Assembly (NCBI RefSeq): GCF_003268275.1 | Contig: NZ_QLYR01000004.1 | Location: 62,001 to 126,000, forward strand | Direction: 5' to 3' | Source: Hydrogeniiclostridium mannosilyticum | Lineage (GTDB): Bacteria > Bacillota > Clostridia > Oscillospirales > Acutalibacteraceae | Length of the DNA stretch: 64,000 nt | Part shown: positions 54,608-63,815 of the stretch, one piece after another | How the letters are laid out: each line of letters opens with the position of its first letter | Numbering within the stretch: position 1 is the stretch's first letter | Made by a program: the position numbers and the translations under genes | Notes under the pieces: generated by a model | Databases searched by the model: none | The model's input: the letters and a program-made list of their open reading frames with translations, nothing else | Told to the model about the DNA's origin: nothing

Positions 54608-56779
54608 TTAGCGCTGAACCGCTCTTCTGCGAAGCGCCAGGGCCGCCGCACCCGCGGCACAGGCCGTTCCTATCAAGGCCAGGCTCCATGCCGCCGGGCT
54701 GTTTTCGCCCGTCTGCACGGGGGGCTGCGGGTCTTCCGGATTGTCCGGATCGCCCGGCTCTTCCTCCGCCGGGCCCTCCGGCGTCACCGCCGGTGTTTCG
54801 CAAACCACCGTATAGACCACCGGGGCCGTATCTGCCTGAACCCTCCAGGCCTTGGCGTCCTGGTCGTATTCCAGCACGATGTCCCTGCTGCCCTGGCTCT
54901 CCGGCGCCAGCACATGCGCTGCGCCTGTGTCCTTGCCGTACTGCTCCACATACTTTGCTGGGCTCACTGTTACCGTGCAGGTGTAGCCGCTCTGCGCATC
55001 GCCCTGGACCGCGCCTGCCGTATAGCCGCCCGCCAGCAGGCCGTAGGTCCGGTCCGCATGGGAAACAGCTTCATTCGTGCAGTCGATCTTCACCGCGTTC
55101 CCTTCAAGCAGCTCCGCCAGCTCTTCCTCTGCCGGGCCCTCCGGCGTCACCGCCGGTGTTTCGCAAACCACCGTATAGACCGCCGGGGCCGTATCTGCCT
55201 GAACCCTCCAGGCCTTGGCGTCCTGGTCGTATTCCAGCACAATGTCCCTGCTGCCCTGGCTCTCCGGCGCCAGCACATGCGCTGCGCCCGTGTCCTTGCC
55301 ATACTGCTCCACATACTTCGCTGGGCTCACTGTTACCGTGCAGGTGTAGCCGCTCTGCGCATCGCCCTGGACCGCGCCTGCCGTATAGCCGCCCGCCAGC
55401 AGGCCGTAGGTCCGGTCCGCATGGGAAACAGCTTCATTCGTACAATCGATCTTCACCGCGTTCCCTTCAAGCAGCTCCGCCAGCTCTTCCTCTGCCGGGG
55501 CCTCCGGCCCGGCTTCCGTCACACCGAACACCGGATAGCCGTAGTTGATCGCCGCCTCGCTGCCGAGGGTCCAGATGCCTGTAAAGTCCCAGCCGGCATA
55601 GGTTGCCTGCTCTTTCATCCCGGCGCCACTGTAGTGCTTCGTTCCCGCGCCCCTCAAATCCAGGCTTGAGGACGCATAGTAATGTACGCCCGTGACCGTT
55701 CCGCCGCTGTTATACAGGTTTCGGCTGGCATAATCCGGCGTCCAGTTAATCTGGCTGTTACTGAAATAATTATAGTAGGCCAAACCGTTCTCTGCGGAAT
55801 AGGAGTTAACAACCTTGCCCCAGTTTACGCCAATCAACTCCCCAAACGCGTCAATCGCGTTAATCTGCGTGTTTGTCACATAGCAGTTTTGAACGGTACC
55901 CGTTCCATTGTTGCTTTGGTTTGCGCCGACCAGACCGCCCGTGTACATATAGGGGGCGTTTGTTCCGCTGGCCTGTCCGCTGTTCACCAGCGTGATCAGG
56001 TAATTTAAATGCATCTTCAGCGCATTTGAGGCGGCGGAATTATCCTTATAATATTTGGATCCGATCCAATTTCCCTCTTCTCTGGTGCAGTCCCGCACAA
56101 AGGTCTGAGAAATCTGCCCGTTATTGACGCCCGCAATACCGCCGACATAGCGGTTGCCGTGTACGGACGACTCCAGCAGCGCGCTCTTTGAGATGGCGCC
56201 GCCCGACTGGTTCCAGCCGGCAAGGCCGCCGATCTGGGAGCCGCCAACATAATTGTACTCCTGCGCCGGTGCCGAGCCCTCGCGGCCGGCGACCGTGCTG
56301 CCGGTGACCGTGCAGTTTTCAATGACGCCGCTGTTGACGCCCGCAAAGCCGCCTACCCAGGTACGGCCGTTGATGTCCGCATCCTTCAGCGTCAGGTTAC
56401 GAATGACGCCTTTGTTTTGCGCAAACATACCTACCATAATGTATGACGGCAGCGTGCAGCTCATGCCTGTAATGGTTTTGCCGTTCCCGTCCAATACGCC
56501 GGTAAAGGCGGTACCGGTAAACTCTTCCACCTCACGGGCCTGGCTGTCTCCCAGGCCCAGCGGCGTCCAATCGGCTGAAAGCGTGATGTCGTTCATCAGG
56601 ATATACTTGCCGTCCATATCACCGGCAATTGCCCGCAGCTCTGCTTCATTGGTAATGGCGGTGTAGCCCTCCGGCACGCCGTCCGACGGCGCCGCGGCCA
56701 TCGCGGAGCCCGTTACAACGGAAAACAGCAGGCAAAACACCAGGAATATTGCAGAAATTTTTCTGCTTCTTTCCTTCAT
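54608..56779 (-). CDS. Secreted GLUG-repeat surface protein with a sortase sorting signal
   Basis: A 723-residue protein with a signal peptide (KISAIFLVFCLLFSVVTGSAMA). Residues about 40-430 form a beta-helix-like region with GLUG motifs (GGFAGVNSGVIENC, GGLAGWNQSGG, GGIAGVNNGQI, GGLVGANQSNN). Two nearly identical 121-residue repeats with paired Cys (IDCTNEAVSHADRTYGLLAG, YTVVCETPAV) follow, then a Pro/Glu/Asp linker, a sorting signal PVQTGE, a hydrophobic segment and an Arg-rich end (ALALRRRAVQR). It is a cell-wall-anchored protein, probably an adhesin or carbohydrate-binding surface protein. The class B sortase at 37.6-38.7 kb, or another, would anchor it. Confidence 0.85.
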   Translation of the reverse strand: MKERSRKISAIFLVFCLLFSVVTGSAMAAAPSDGVPEGYTAITNEAELRAIAGDMDGKYILMNDITLSADWTPLGLGDSQAREVEEFTGTAFTGVLDGNGKTITGMSCTLPSYIMVGMFAQNKGVIRNLTLKDADINGRTWVGGFAGVNSGVIENCTVTGSTVAGREGSAPAQEYNYVGGSQIGGLAGWNQSGGAISKSALLESSVHGNRYVGGIAGVNNGQISQTFVRDCTREEGNWIGSKYYKDNSAASNALKMHLNYLITLVNSGQASGTNAPYMYTGGLVGANQSNNGTGTVQNCYVTNTQINAIDAFGELIGVNWGKVVNSYSAENGLAYYNYFSNSQINWTPDYASRNLYNSGGTVTGVHYYASSSLDLRGAGTKHYSGAGMKEQATYAGWDFTGIWTLGSEAAINYGYPVFGVTEAGPEAPAEEELAELLEGNAVKIDCTNEAVSHADRTYGLLAGGYTAGAVQGDAQSGYTCTVTVSPAKYVEQYGKDTGAAHVLAPESQGSRDIVLEYDQDAKAWRVQADTAPAVYTVVCETPAVTPEGPAEEELAELLEGNAVKIDCTNEAVSHADRTYGLLAGGYTAGAVQGDAQSGYTCTVTVSPAKYVEQYGKDTGAAHVLAPESQGSRDIVLEYDQDAKAWRVQADTAPVVYTVVCETPAVTPEGPAEEEPGDPDNPEDPQPPVQTGENSPAAWSLALIGTACAAGAAALALRRRAVQR
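54768..55493 (-). repeat. Tandem 363-bp direct repeat inside the surface protein gene
   Basis: Two adjacent units, 54768-55130 and 55131-55493, differ at only a handful of bases; each encodes 121 residues in phase. A third, immediately truncated unit start (GPAEEE) precedes the wall-spanning linker. Near-identity points to a recent duplication and makes copy number prone to change. Confidence 0.93.
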
Positions 56780-57053
56780 GGAACCTCCTCCTTTTTACTT
56801 TGCTGTTTCCCAAAGCAGACTTTTTTAAACGGGTATGCTATACTATCACATGTATGCTGAAGGTAAAAGCGTGCCGGAGGGAATAGATCAGCACGGCCCC
56901 GCACAGACAGAGGGCCCGCGGCCCGAAATCCGGTATTTTTCCTGTTATTGAAGCGGAAAAAGCCTTTGGCAATATGTAAAAATCCGAGTCAAAAAAACGC
57001 TGTTTTACAAAGTCTACCTTTTGAAACAAAAAAATAAAAAAGATTCTGCCGCA

Positions 57054-57653
57054 TCAGGCCGATTGTTCCGTGCAGCGCCGGTAAAACGTGGTATAAGACA
57101 TATCCAGCCTGCGGGCAGCCTCCCTGACGGAGACCCTACCCTGCGCCCATAGCTGCCGCATTTCCTCAAACCCGGGCGGCAGCGGCTTTTTTTGCTGCCC
57201 GAACTGGACGCCGCGCGCCTTTGCCGCCGCAATTCCCTCCGCCTGCCGCTGACGGATATTGTTCCGCTCCGTCTCAGCCACATAGGAGAGGATCTGAAGC
57301 ACCAGGTCTGCAATAAATGTCCCGGTCAGATCCCTGCCCTTGACCCGTGTGTCCAGCAGCGGCATATCCATGATTACGACATGGGCTCCTTTTTCCTTGG
57401 TAACAATGCGCCACTGCTCTAAAATTTCATCATAATTGCGGCCGAGACGGTCAATGGACTTGACCACCAGCAGGTCGCCGGGTTTTAATTTTTTTGCCAG
57501 CTGCTTCCAGGCCGGGCGGTCAAAATTTTTACCGCTCTGCTTATCCATATACACATTTGTTTCGGGGATCCCGAACGCCGCCAGCGCATTGAGCTGGCGG
57601 ATTTCATTCTGGTCCTTCGACGAAACCCGTACATATCCAAATTGCTTCCCCAT
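57054..57653 (-). CDS. Serine recombinase (resolvase/invertase type), paralogue of the 44-kb copy
   Basis: A 199-residue protein started at ATG 57653 behind AGGAGGG. FGYVRVSSKDQNEIRQ carries the catalytic Ser; KKLKPGDLLVVKSIDRLGRNYDEI and QAEGIAAAKARGVQFGQQ follow, then a Hin-type helix-turn-helix (VSVREAARRLDMSYTTFYRRC). It shares most motifs with the recombinase at 44.1-44.8 kb but ends at the normal length. It sits in the islet between rpsO and pnp with the surface protein gene. No inverted invertible segment was found nearby. Confidence 0.88.
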   Translation of the reverse strand: MGKQFGYVRVSSKDQNEIRQLNALAAFGIPETNVYMDKQSGKNFDRPAWKQLAKKLKPGDLLVVKSIDRLGRNYDEILEQWRIVTKEKGAHVVIMDMPLLDTRVKGRDLTGTFIADLVLQILSYVAETERNNIRQRQAEGIAAAKARGVQFGQQKKPLPPGFEEMRQLWAQGRVSVREAARRLDMSYTTFYRRCTEQSA

Positions 57654-57665
57654 TAATGAACCCTC

Positions 57666-57693
57666 CTGTTAAAATATAATTTCATCTTAACAG
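57666..57693 (-). promoter_or_regulatory. Inverted repeat before the recombinase: candidate autoregulatory or crossover site
   Basis: CTGTTAA (57666-57672) and TTAACAG (57687-57693) form a 7-bp inverted repeat with a 14-base A+T-rich centre; the left arm overlaps the binding-site region of the recombinase at 57653. The size and position fit a resolvase or repressor operator. Confidence 0.5.
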
Positions 57694-57861
57694 CATTCCC
57701 TCCCATTCAACAAAAATAAGCAGCCGTTGATTTTAGCGCTTCATCCGCCAACCTTGCCCCTGGTAAAAGCAAGGGCGTATTCAGCCTGAAGCAATAAAAA
57801 AGAGCAGGCCTCACAGCCCGCCCGCATATAGCCCCGCTTCCGCCCACCTGAAACAGGGCGC

Positions 57862-57891
57862 AAAAAAGCCGCCCCATTTGGGACGGCTTTT
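57862..57891 (-). terminator. rpsO terminator
   Basis: On the minus strand AAAAGCCGTCCC (57891-57880) pairs with GGGGCGGCTTTTTT (57875-57862) around a short AAAT loop, one G-T pair included, ending in six T. Confidence 0.9.
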
Positions 57892-57910
57892 AGTTTCTCG
57901 AACGCCAGAA

Positions 57911-58174
57911 TTATTTACGGATGCCCAAGCGTGCAATCAACGCACGGTAGCGCTCAATGTCAATCTTCTGCAAATAATTGAGCAGGTTTCTTCTCTTACC
58001 AACCATTTTCAGCAGGCCGCGGCGGCTGTGATGGTCCTTCATGTGGTCCTTCAAATGCTCGGTAAGGTCGTTGATGCGCTTGGTCAGAATGGCAACCTGT
58101 ACTTCAGGGGAGCCTGTGTCGCCCTCGTGGGTTGCATACTCCTTAATAATTGCGTCTTTCTCTTCTTTCAGCAT
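57911..58174 (-). CDS. rpsO: 30S ribosomal protein S15
   Basis: An 87-residue protein of standard length, started at ATG 58174 nine bases after [49 protein letters not shown] is the S15 core that binds 16S rRNA helix 22 and the platform. Its own promoter lies within the last codons of ribF, leaving a leader of about 125 bases in which S15 autoregulation, known in several bacteria, could act. It has its own terminator. Confidence 0.98.
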   Translation of the reverse strand: MLKEEKDAIIKEYATHEGDTGSPEVQVAILTKRINDLTEHLKDHMKDHHSRRGLLKMVGKRRNLLNYLQKIDIERYRALIARLGIRK

Positions 58175-58305
58175 AGTAAAATCCACCTTTTCTTTCTCAT
58201 TTGCCCGGTTCACAGAGCAGGGCGGGTGTGTCCCCAAGAAAGGGCTTTTCCCCTGGTCCGTGGATGGGTAGTATGTGCCGCCGGATTTTCCGTTGCAGCT
58301 TTTTT

Positions 58306-58334
58306 ATTATATCACACGCTCCGGGCTTTGTAAA
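58306..58334 (-). promoter_or_regulatory. rpsO promoter overlapping the ribF stop
   Basis: Minus strand: TTTACA (58334-58329), a 17-base spacer and TATAAT (58311-58306). The -35 and spacer lie within the ribF coding end; the ribF stop is at 58312. Confidence 0.75.
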
Positions 58335-59223
58335 CTATTTTTCGCGCGGTTTCACCGTCTTGAAAAATTTGCGCGCGCAGGCTTTCCAGACTGTCGAATT
58401 TCCGCTCCGGGCGAATAAATTCCAGGATCTCCACCGCCGGGCGCTCACCGTAGACCTCCGGGCCCCGGTAGCCGGGCAGCCAGGTCTCAGAAAGCGGCCT
58501 GTCCGCGCCCACGGTGGGCTTGACCCCAATGTTGGTAACGCCGTAATAAGCGGCCCCATTCAGCTCGGTCACCGAGGCATACACCCCGAAGCGCGGCAGC
58601 AGAAAGCCGTCCGGAAACACCTGGTTAATGGTGGGAAAGCCCAGGCGGCGGCCCAGGCGGCGGCCATGGATGACCTGAAAGTCCACGCAGAACGGGTGGC
58701 CCAGCAGGCGGTTGGCCGCCGCTGCGTCCCCAGCCTGCAGCAGGCCGCGGATGCGCGTGGAGCTGACCGGTTCCCCCAGCACCTCCACCGGAGGCACTAC
58801 CACCACCTCAATTTTTTCCTCCGCGCAGAGCTCCCTCAGCAACGCGCTGTCGCCCACGCCGCCCTTGCCAAAGTGAAAATTAAAGCCGCAGCACACCCGC
58901 CGGGCCCGGCATACGTCCCGCAGTACCTGCTGCACAAACTGCCGCGCGCTCATGTCGCGGATATCCGAAAAGGCCAGCTGCCAGCACTGTTGAATCCCCA
59001 TGCCCTCAAGCAGGCTCATTTTGCGCGCCTGCGACAAAAGCGCCGGGGCATCCTTGCCGTCCCGCAGAATATCCGGCTGAAACGTCAGCACCGAAGCAAC
59101 CAGCCCCGGGGCCCGCGCCGCGCGCAGAACCTGGACATGCCCGGTATGCAGCCCGTCAAAGCAGCCCAGCGCCACCGCGGAGGGCCCCTGTGAGCAAGTT
59201 AATTCCTGAAACCGCTTCATCAT
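58312..59223 (-). CDS. ribF: Bifunctional riboflavin kinase/FAD synthetase
   Basis: A 303-residue protein, started at the first of two adjacent ATG codons (59223) behind AGAGG. The N-terminal FAD synthetase half shows VALGCFDGLHTGHVQVL and GFNFHFGKGGVGD, with SSTRIRGLL closing it. The C-terminal kinase half has GRRLGRRLGFPTINQV and YGVTNIGVKPTVG. It turns riboflavin into FMN and FAD. It follows truB by 41 bases in the standard Firmicute order. Confidence 0.96.
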   Translation of the reverse strand: MMKRFQELTCSQGPSAVALGCFDGLHTGHVQVLRAARAPGLVASVLTFQPDILRDGKDAPALLSQARKMSLLEGMGIQQCWQLAFSDIRDMSARQFVQQVLRDVCRARRVCCGFNFHFGKGGVGDSALLRELCAEEKIEVVVVPPVEVLGEPVSSTRIRGLLQAGDAAAANRLLGHPFCVDFQVIHGRRLGRRLGFPTINQVFPDGFLLPRFGVYASVTELNGAAYYGVTNIGVKPTVGADRPLSETWLPGYRGPEVYGERPAVEILEFIRPERKFDSLESLRAQIFQDGETARKIVYKARSV

Positions 59224-59264
59224 TTTCAAACCTCTGTCTATTGATTTCCCGAAAAAAGCAACGC

Positions 59265-60245
59265 TTACCGCGGCACAGCCGTACGGAAGAGCTTGCACAC
59301 GCCGAGCTGCTCCCCGGCGGCGTCCACCTCTCCCAGGCCAAGAAACGCATTCCCCGGCTCCGGGCCGCTGTTTACTGCGCCGCTGTCTGCGGAACCGTAA
59401 ACCCGCACGCGGAGGCCGGGCTGCCGGCTGCCGGCCAGCGCGGTACGCTCCAGCGACAAGCCGCCGCCATTGCAAAAGCGCCGCGCCTGCGGGCCGGTCA
59501 CCGCAACGGCAGGCAGGCGGGAAAACAGCCGGTCAACCGGCAGCAGGCAACCGGCAGCATACCCGGCCCCCTCCGCACGCAGGCGCTCAAGCGGCTGCGC
59601 ATCCTCCAGGGTAAAGCCGCAGGCCCGCGTGCGCCGCAGCCCCGTCATCATGCCAAAGGTTCCCAGCGCCGCGCCGAGGTCCGCAATCACCGAACGCACA
59701 TAGGTGCCCTTGGAGCAAACGAGGAAGAGCCTGCCGCGCCGGCTCTGTGCATCGTATGCCAGCAATTTCGCCTCACGGATAACCACCGGGCGCGGCAGGC
59801 GTTCCACCACCTTGCCCTCCCGGGCCAGCTCGTAGAGCCGCCGTCCGTTTTGGCGCACCGCCGAGTACATGGGGGGCAGCTGCATAAGCTCCCCCTGAAA
59901 GCGCTCCAGCGCCGACTCTACCTGCCCGCGGGAAGCCGGGCTGCCGCTTTCGCGCAGGACAGCCCCGGTGCTGTCCTGCGTATCGGTTTCAACGCCCAGC
60001 TGAAAATCCGCCTCATAGGCCTTGTCTGTGTCGGGCAGAAGCGACTCCGCCTTTGCCGCCGTACCCAGCAGCAACGGCAGCACGCCGGTTGCCATTGGGT
60101 CCAGCGTGCCGGTATGGCCGATTTTTTTCTGCCGGGTCAGCCCCCGCAGCACCGCCACCACATCGAAAGAGGTGAAGCCCGCGGGCTTGTCGACAATCAG
60201 CACGCCGTTAAACGCATCCGGCGCCGCGGGTATGCCAGCCGTCAC
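59265..60245 (-). CDS. truB: tRNA pseudouridine(55) synthase
   Basis: A 326-residue protein, started at GTG 60245 which overlaps the rbfA stop by four bases (GTGA) with GGAGG seven bases upstream. The catalytic Asp49 is in GHTGTLDPMATG, with the KPAGFTSFDVV opening and the KAYEADFQLGVETDTQD motif. It makes pseudouridine 55 in the T-loop of tRNAs. The direct rbfA-truB overlap leaves no room for the nanoRNase gene nrnA that often lies between them in Firmicutes. Confidence 0.97.
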   Translation of the reverse strand: MTAGIPAAPDAFNGVLIVDKPAGFTSFDVVAVLRGLTRQKKIGHTGTLDPMATGVLPLLLGTAAKAESLLPDTDKAYEADFQLGVETDTQDSTGAVLRESGSPASRGQVESALERFQGELMQLPPMYSAVRQNGRRLYELAREGKVVERLPRPVVIREAKLLAYDAQSRRGRLFLVCSKGTYVRSVIADLGAALGTFGMMTGLRRTRACGFTLEDAQPLERLRAEGAGYAAGCLLPVDRLFSRLPAVAVTGPQARRFCNGGGLSLERTALAGSRQPGLRVRVYGSADSGAVNSGPEPGNAFLGLGEVDAAGEQLGVCKLFRTAVPR

Positions 60246-60637
60246 GCGCCGCCCTCCCCGGAGGGCTTTTCTTCTCCGGCCGCGGGCGCGGTCCGTCCGC
60301 TCTCCAGGCCGTTGAGCAGGCGGTTGATGTTCGCGCCGTACTCAATGGAATCCGTAGCGCGGAACAGCATTTCCGGGGTGTGGCGCAGGGACAGGCGGCG
60401 CCCCAGCTCACGGCGGATAAATCCCGCGGCGGATTTCAGGCCCTTGACGGCCTCCTTGGCACGCTCCAGGCCCTCCATGGCGCTGACATAAACCGTGCAG
60501 TAGGAGAGGTCGTTGGTGACCTCTACACGCACAACGCTGATAAGCCCCTGCGCACGCGGGTCCTTTACTTCTCTTAAAATGGCGGTAATCTCCCGCCGGA
60601 TATCCTCTGTTGTTCGTTCCATTCTATGGCTCGGCAT
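60242..60637 (-). CDS. rbfA: Ribosome-binding factor A
   Basis: A 131-residue protein, started at ATG 60637 nine bases after GGAGG; a longer in-frame extension is rejected as GC-rich spacer. The KH-like fold (RMERTTEDIRREITAILREVKDPRAQGLISVVRVEVTNDLSYCTVYVS, RHTPEMLFRATDSIEYGANINRLL) is complete. It binds the 30S subunit during late 16S rRNA processing. It follows infB by 293 bases, an unusually large gap that holds a strong hairpin. Confidence 0.96.
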   Translation of the reverse strand: MPSHRMERTTEDIRREITAILREVKDPRAQGLISVVRVEVTNDLSYCTVYVSAMEGLERAKEAVKGLKSAAGFIRRELGRRLSLRHTPEMLFRATDSIEYGANINRLLNGLESGRTAPAAGEEKPSGEGGA

Positions 60638-60755
60638 AGTAAATTTCCTCCTCGCCAAAAGCGAATTACCATTCATCCTGTGCCGGGACGCCCTGCCCCG
60701 CAGCGGGCGGCGGCCCGGCGGCCGGCAAGCTAAGAAGCGCCGGGTAAACCGGCTA

Positions 60756-60827
60756 CGGCGGGCGCACATCCGGGCCGAAGGCCCATTGGCCGGCGTTCCG
60801 GCGACCCGGCGCTGTGTGCGCCCGCCG
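60756..60827. repeat. Large inverted repeat between infB and rbfA
   Basis: Bases 60756-60768 (CGGCGGGCGCACA) pair exactly with 60815-60827, enclosing further GC-rich stems. A T-run follows on the plus strand only, so for the minus-strand operon it is a stable internal hairpin rather than a terminator. Nothing coding is supported in 60638-60930. Confidence 0.75.
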
Positions 60828-60930
60828 CTTTATTTTTTCATTACAGCGCAGGTCCCTTTCAGGGTTCCCATTTCAGCTGTTTTTCATGTATGGCTCCCGT
60901 TTATAAGGCGTTATAACGCAAGTCCCGCGC

Positions 60931-63477
60931 TCAGGCCTCTTGATATGCCTCCATGATGAAGGCCTCCAAAATATCGCCCTCCTTGATGTCGGAGAAGCGC
61001 TCCAGGCCGATGCCGCAGTCGTAACCGTCCGCCACTTCCTTGACGTCATCCTTAAAGCGGCGCAGGGAGGCCATTTTATCCTCAGCGACAACGATGCCGT
61101 CGCGCACCACGCGGATTTCAGCGTTGCGCTGGATTTTACCGCTGACGACGTGAGCGCCGGAGATGGTGCCCACGTTACTGATCTTATACACCTCGCGCAC
61201 CTCCGCACGGCCCAGCAGTACCTCGCGGAACTTCGGCGCCAGCATGCCCTTCAGCGCGGATTCGATCTCTTCGATGCAATCGTAAATGATGCGGTACAAG
61301 CGCATGTCGACGCCATCGCGCTTGGCGTTTTCCTCCGCAATCGGGTCAGGCCGCACATTGAAGCCCACGACAATGGCATTGGAGGCATCCGCCAGCATAA
61401 TGTCGGACTCATTGATGGCGCCGACACCGCCATGAATGACATTGACGCGCACCTCCTCGTTGGAGAGCTTCTCCAGCGACTGGCGCACCGCCTCAACAGA
61501 GCCCTGAACGTCGGCCTTAACGATGATCTTGAGCTCCTTCATATCCCCCTGCTGCATCTGGTCGAAGAGGTTATCCAGCGTAATCTTAGTCTGGGCGTTA
61601 AAACGCTCCTCCTTTTCCTCGGAACGGCGCTGTTCGACCAGTTCGCGGGCCAGGCGCTCATCCGAAACGGCGTTAAAGATATCGCCGCCGGAGGGCACGT
61701 CGCCCAGGCCGGTAATCTCAACCGGGACGCTCGGGCCGGCGGCCTCGATGCGCCGCCCGTTTTCGTCGGTCATGGCGCGCACACGACCGACAGCCGTGCC
61801 TGCCACAATGACGTCGCCGATATTCAGGGTGCCGTTCTGCACCAGCATGGTGGCAATGGGCCCGCGGCCCTTATCCAGCCGCGCCTCAATAACCGTGCCC
61901 TTGGCGGCGCGGTCCGGGTTAGCCTTGAGCTCCTTCATGTCGGCTACCAGCGTAATCATTTCCAGCAGGTCGTCGATGCCGTCGCCCTTGAGCGCGGAAA
62001 CCGGGATACACGGCGTGTCGCCGCCCCAGTCCTCGGGCACCAGCTCGTGCTCGGTGAGCTGCTGGAGCACGTGGTCGGGGTTCGCGCCCGGCTTATCCAT
62101 CTTATTGATGGCGACAATGATGCTGACGCCCGCCGCCTTGGCATGGTTGATGGCCTCAATGGTCTGCGGCATGATGCCGTCGTCCGCGGCTACTACCAGC
62201 ACGGCGATGTCCGTTACCTGAGCGCCGCGGGCGCGCATGGTCGTAAACGCGGCGTGGCCCGGGGTATCCAGGAAGGTGATGTCGCGGCCGTTGAGTTTGA
62301 CGCGGTAGGCGCCGATGTGTTGGGTGATGCCGCCGGCCTCCGTCGCGGTGACGGAGGTGTTGCGGATGCGGTCGAGAAGGGAGGTCTTGCCGTGGTCGAC
62401 GTGGCCCATAACAACCACTACCGGCGCGCGCGGCGTCAGGTTGGCATCGTCGTCCTCGCTGTCGTCAATAATCCGCTCCTCAATGGTCACAACCACCTCT
62501 TTTTCCACCTTGGCGTGGAACTCCATGGCGACCAGGCTGGCCGTGTCAAAATCAATGGCGTCGTTGATGCTGGCAAACACGCCGAGGCCCATCAGCTTTT
62601 TAATGACCTCCGCCGCCGTCGCCTTCAGGCGCAGCGCGAGCTCGCCTACTGTGATCTCATCCGGCACCTGGATAGTGAGCTTCTTCTGCTTGCGCTCCTG
62701 CGCAATACGGCGCAGGCGTTCGGCCTCGGTCTCCCGGCGGGCGTTGCGCGGCTTGCCGCGGTACTGGCTGCTGCGCTGCGTCAGCTTCTGCTTCTGCACC
62801 ACGTTTTCCACCTTGACCTTTTCAGAGGCCAGGCGGTCATATTTCTCATTATATTTTTCCAGCTCCACATTGGACGAGCGAGTGTCCACCACGCGGCCCT
62901 CGCTGCGCCGGGCATAGCCCTCGCCGCCGCGCGGGGCAGCGCTGCTCTGGGCCGTTCCCTGGGCCGCGGGCGCGGGGCGCCGCTGCTGGTTCTGCTGCGC
63001 TTGCTGGCCCTGCTGTGCCTCGGGCCGCGGGCGCACGGGGGTAATCTTGCCGGGCTTTACGGCCTTGCGCTGCGGCTGCCCGTCTTGCTGGGCCGGCTGC
63101 ACGGGCTTTTGCTCCTGCGTTTTTCCAGGAGCCCGGGCGGGCTCCGCCTGCGGCGCCTTTGCGGCCTTTTGGGCCTTTGGGGCCTTTGGGGCCGGCTGTT
63201 TGGCCTGCTCAGGCTGTGCCTGCGCCGCCGGGGCTGCTTCCTGTTCCACCGTCACAAGCGGTTCCTCCTGCTTGGTTCCCTCGGCAAAGTAACCGTCCAG
63301 GGAGTCCATATTATTTTTTTGGGTAAAGCTTTCAAACACCAGGTCCAGTTCGTCCTCGGTGAGTGCCGTCATATGCTTTTTGGTCTCGCCGGTATAATTC
63401 TTCAGCACGTCAATGACGTCCTTATTGGGAATTTCCAGGTCTTTTGCGACCTCATGGACCCTATACTTAATCATCAT
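60931..63477 (-). CDS. infB: Translation initiation factor IF-2
   Basis: An 848-residue protein if started at ATG 63477 (AGGAGG 12 bases upstream). An ATG at 63498 overlapping the ylxQ stop is the alternative and would add seven residues. N-terminal IF2_N domains ([23 protein letters not shown] and, later, [26 protein letters not shown]) flank a Gln/Ala/Pro/Lys-rich linker (about 75-195). The GTPase has GHVDHGKTS near residue 356, DTPGHAAFT and NKMDKP, followed by domains II-IV. It positions initiator tRNA on the 30S subunit. Confidence 0.97.
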   Translation of the reverse strand: MMIKYRVHEVAKDLEIPNKDVIDVLKNYTGETKKHMTALTEDELDLVFESFTQKNNMDSLDGYFAEGTKQEEPLVTVEQEAAPAAQAQPEQAKQPAPKAPKAQKAAKAPQAEPARAPGKTQEQKPVQPAQQDGQPQRKAVKPGKITPVRPRPEAQQGQQAQQNQQRRPAPAAQGTAQSSAAPRGGEGYARRSEGRVVDTRSSNVELEKYNEKYDRLASEKVKVENVVQKQKLTQRSSQYRGKPRNARRETEAERLRRIAQERKQKKLTIQVPDEITVGELALRLKATAAEVIKKLMGLGVFASINDAIDFDTASLVAMEFHAKVEKEVVVTIEERIIDDSEDDDANLTPRAPVVVVMGHVDHGKTSLLDRIRNTSVTATEAGGITQHIGAYRVKLNGRDITFLDTPGHAAFTTMRARGAQVTDIAVLVVAADDGIMPQTIEAINHAKAAGVSIIVAINKMDKPGANPDHVLQQLTEHELVPEDWGGDTPCIPVSALKGDGIDDLLEMITLVADMKELKANPDRAAKGTVIEARLDKGRGPIATMLVQNGTLNIGDVIVAGTAVGRVRAMTDENGRRIEAAGPSVPVEITGLGDVPSGGDIFNAVSDERLARELVEQRRSEEKEERFNAQTKITLDNLFDQMQQGDMKELKIIVKADVQGSVEAVRQSLEKLSNEEVRVNVIHGGVGAINESDIMLADASNAIVVGFNVRPDPIAEENAKRDGVDMRLYRIIYDCIEEIESALKGMLAPKFREVLLGRAEVREVYKISNVGTISGAHVVSGKIQRNAEIRVVRDGIVVAEDKMASLRRFKDDVKEVADGYDCGIGLERFSDIKEGDILEAFIMEAYQEA

Positions 63478-63494
63478 AGTCGAATCATTCCTCC

Positions 63495-63815
63495 TCATTG
63501 AGCCGCGCACAGGGCGCTTAGCTTTCTTGCAAACCCGTCGTCGTTCACCGCGAGGACGCCGGCAGACTTTTTGCCAATGGCCGCGCCGGCCTGCTGCATG
63601 GTCTCCGCCAGCCTGTGGACGGGCACGCCGCTCTGCACGGCTGCCGCCTCAATTTTTTTCGCCGTCCGGGGCGACACGTCGCCGGCGAGCAGCACAACCT
63701 TCGCCGTTCCCCTTTTTATGGACTCCGCCGCCGCGTCGAAGCCGGGCGAAAGCCTGCCCGCGCGCCGTGCCAGGCCGAGCAGGGATAAAACCGGACTGGG
63801 GTTTTCATTGCTCAC
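63495..63815 (-). CDS. ylxQ: YlxQ, L7Ae/L30e-family RNA-binding protein
   Basis: A 106-residue protein started at GTG 63815, which lies inside the end of the rnpM frame (overlap 11 bases). [50 protein letters not shown] is the kink-turn-binding L7Ae fold; [14 protein letters not shown] is the usual end. Its stop is in an ATGA context with a possible infB start. Usual position between rnpM and infB; role in RNA binding is inferred from fold. Confidence 0.93.
   Translation of the reverse strand: MSNENPSPVLSLLGLARRAGRLSPGFDAAAESIKRGTAKVVLLAGDVSPRTAKKIEAAAVQSGVPVHRLAETMQQAGAAIGKKSAGVLAVNDDGFARKLSALCAAQ

Noticed and set aside
59190-60491. A 433-codon plus-strand open frame
   Set aside because: It spans the antisense of truB and of both adjoining gene ends; all three minus-strand genes are solid.
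60940-63501. An 853-codon open frame on the plus strand
   Set aside because: It is exactly antisense to infB, whose motifs and start are certain. High G+C and the codon bias of infB keep the complementary frame open; the predicted protein is low-complexity Ala/Gly/Arg/His.
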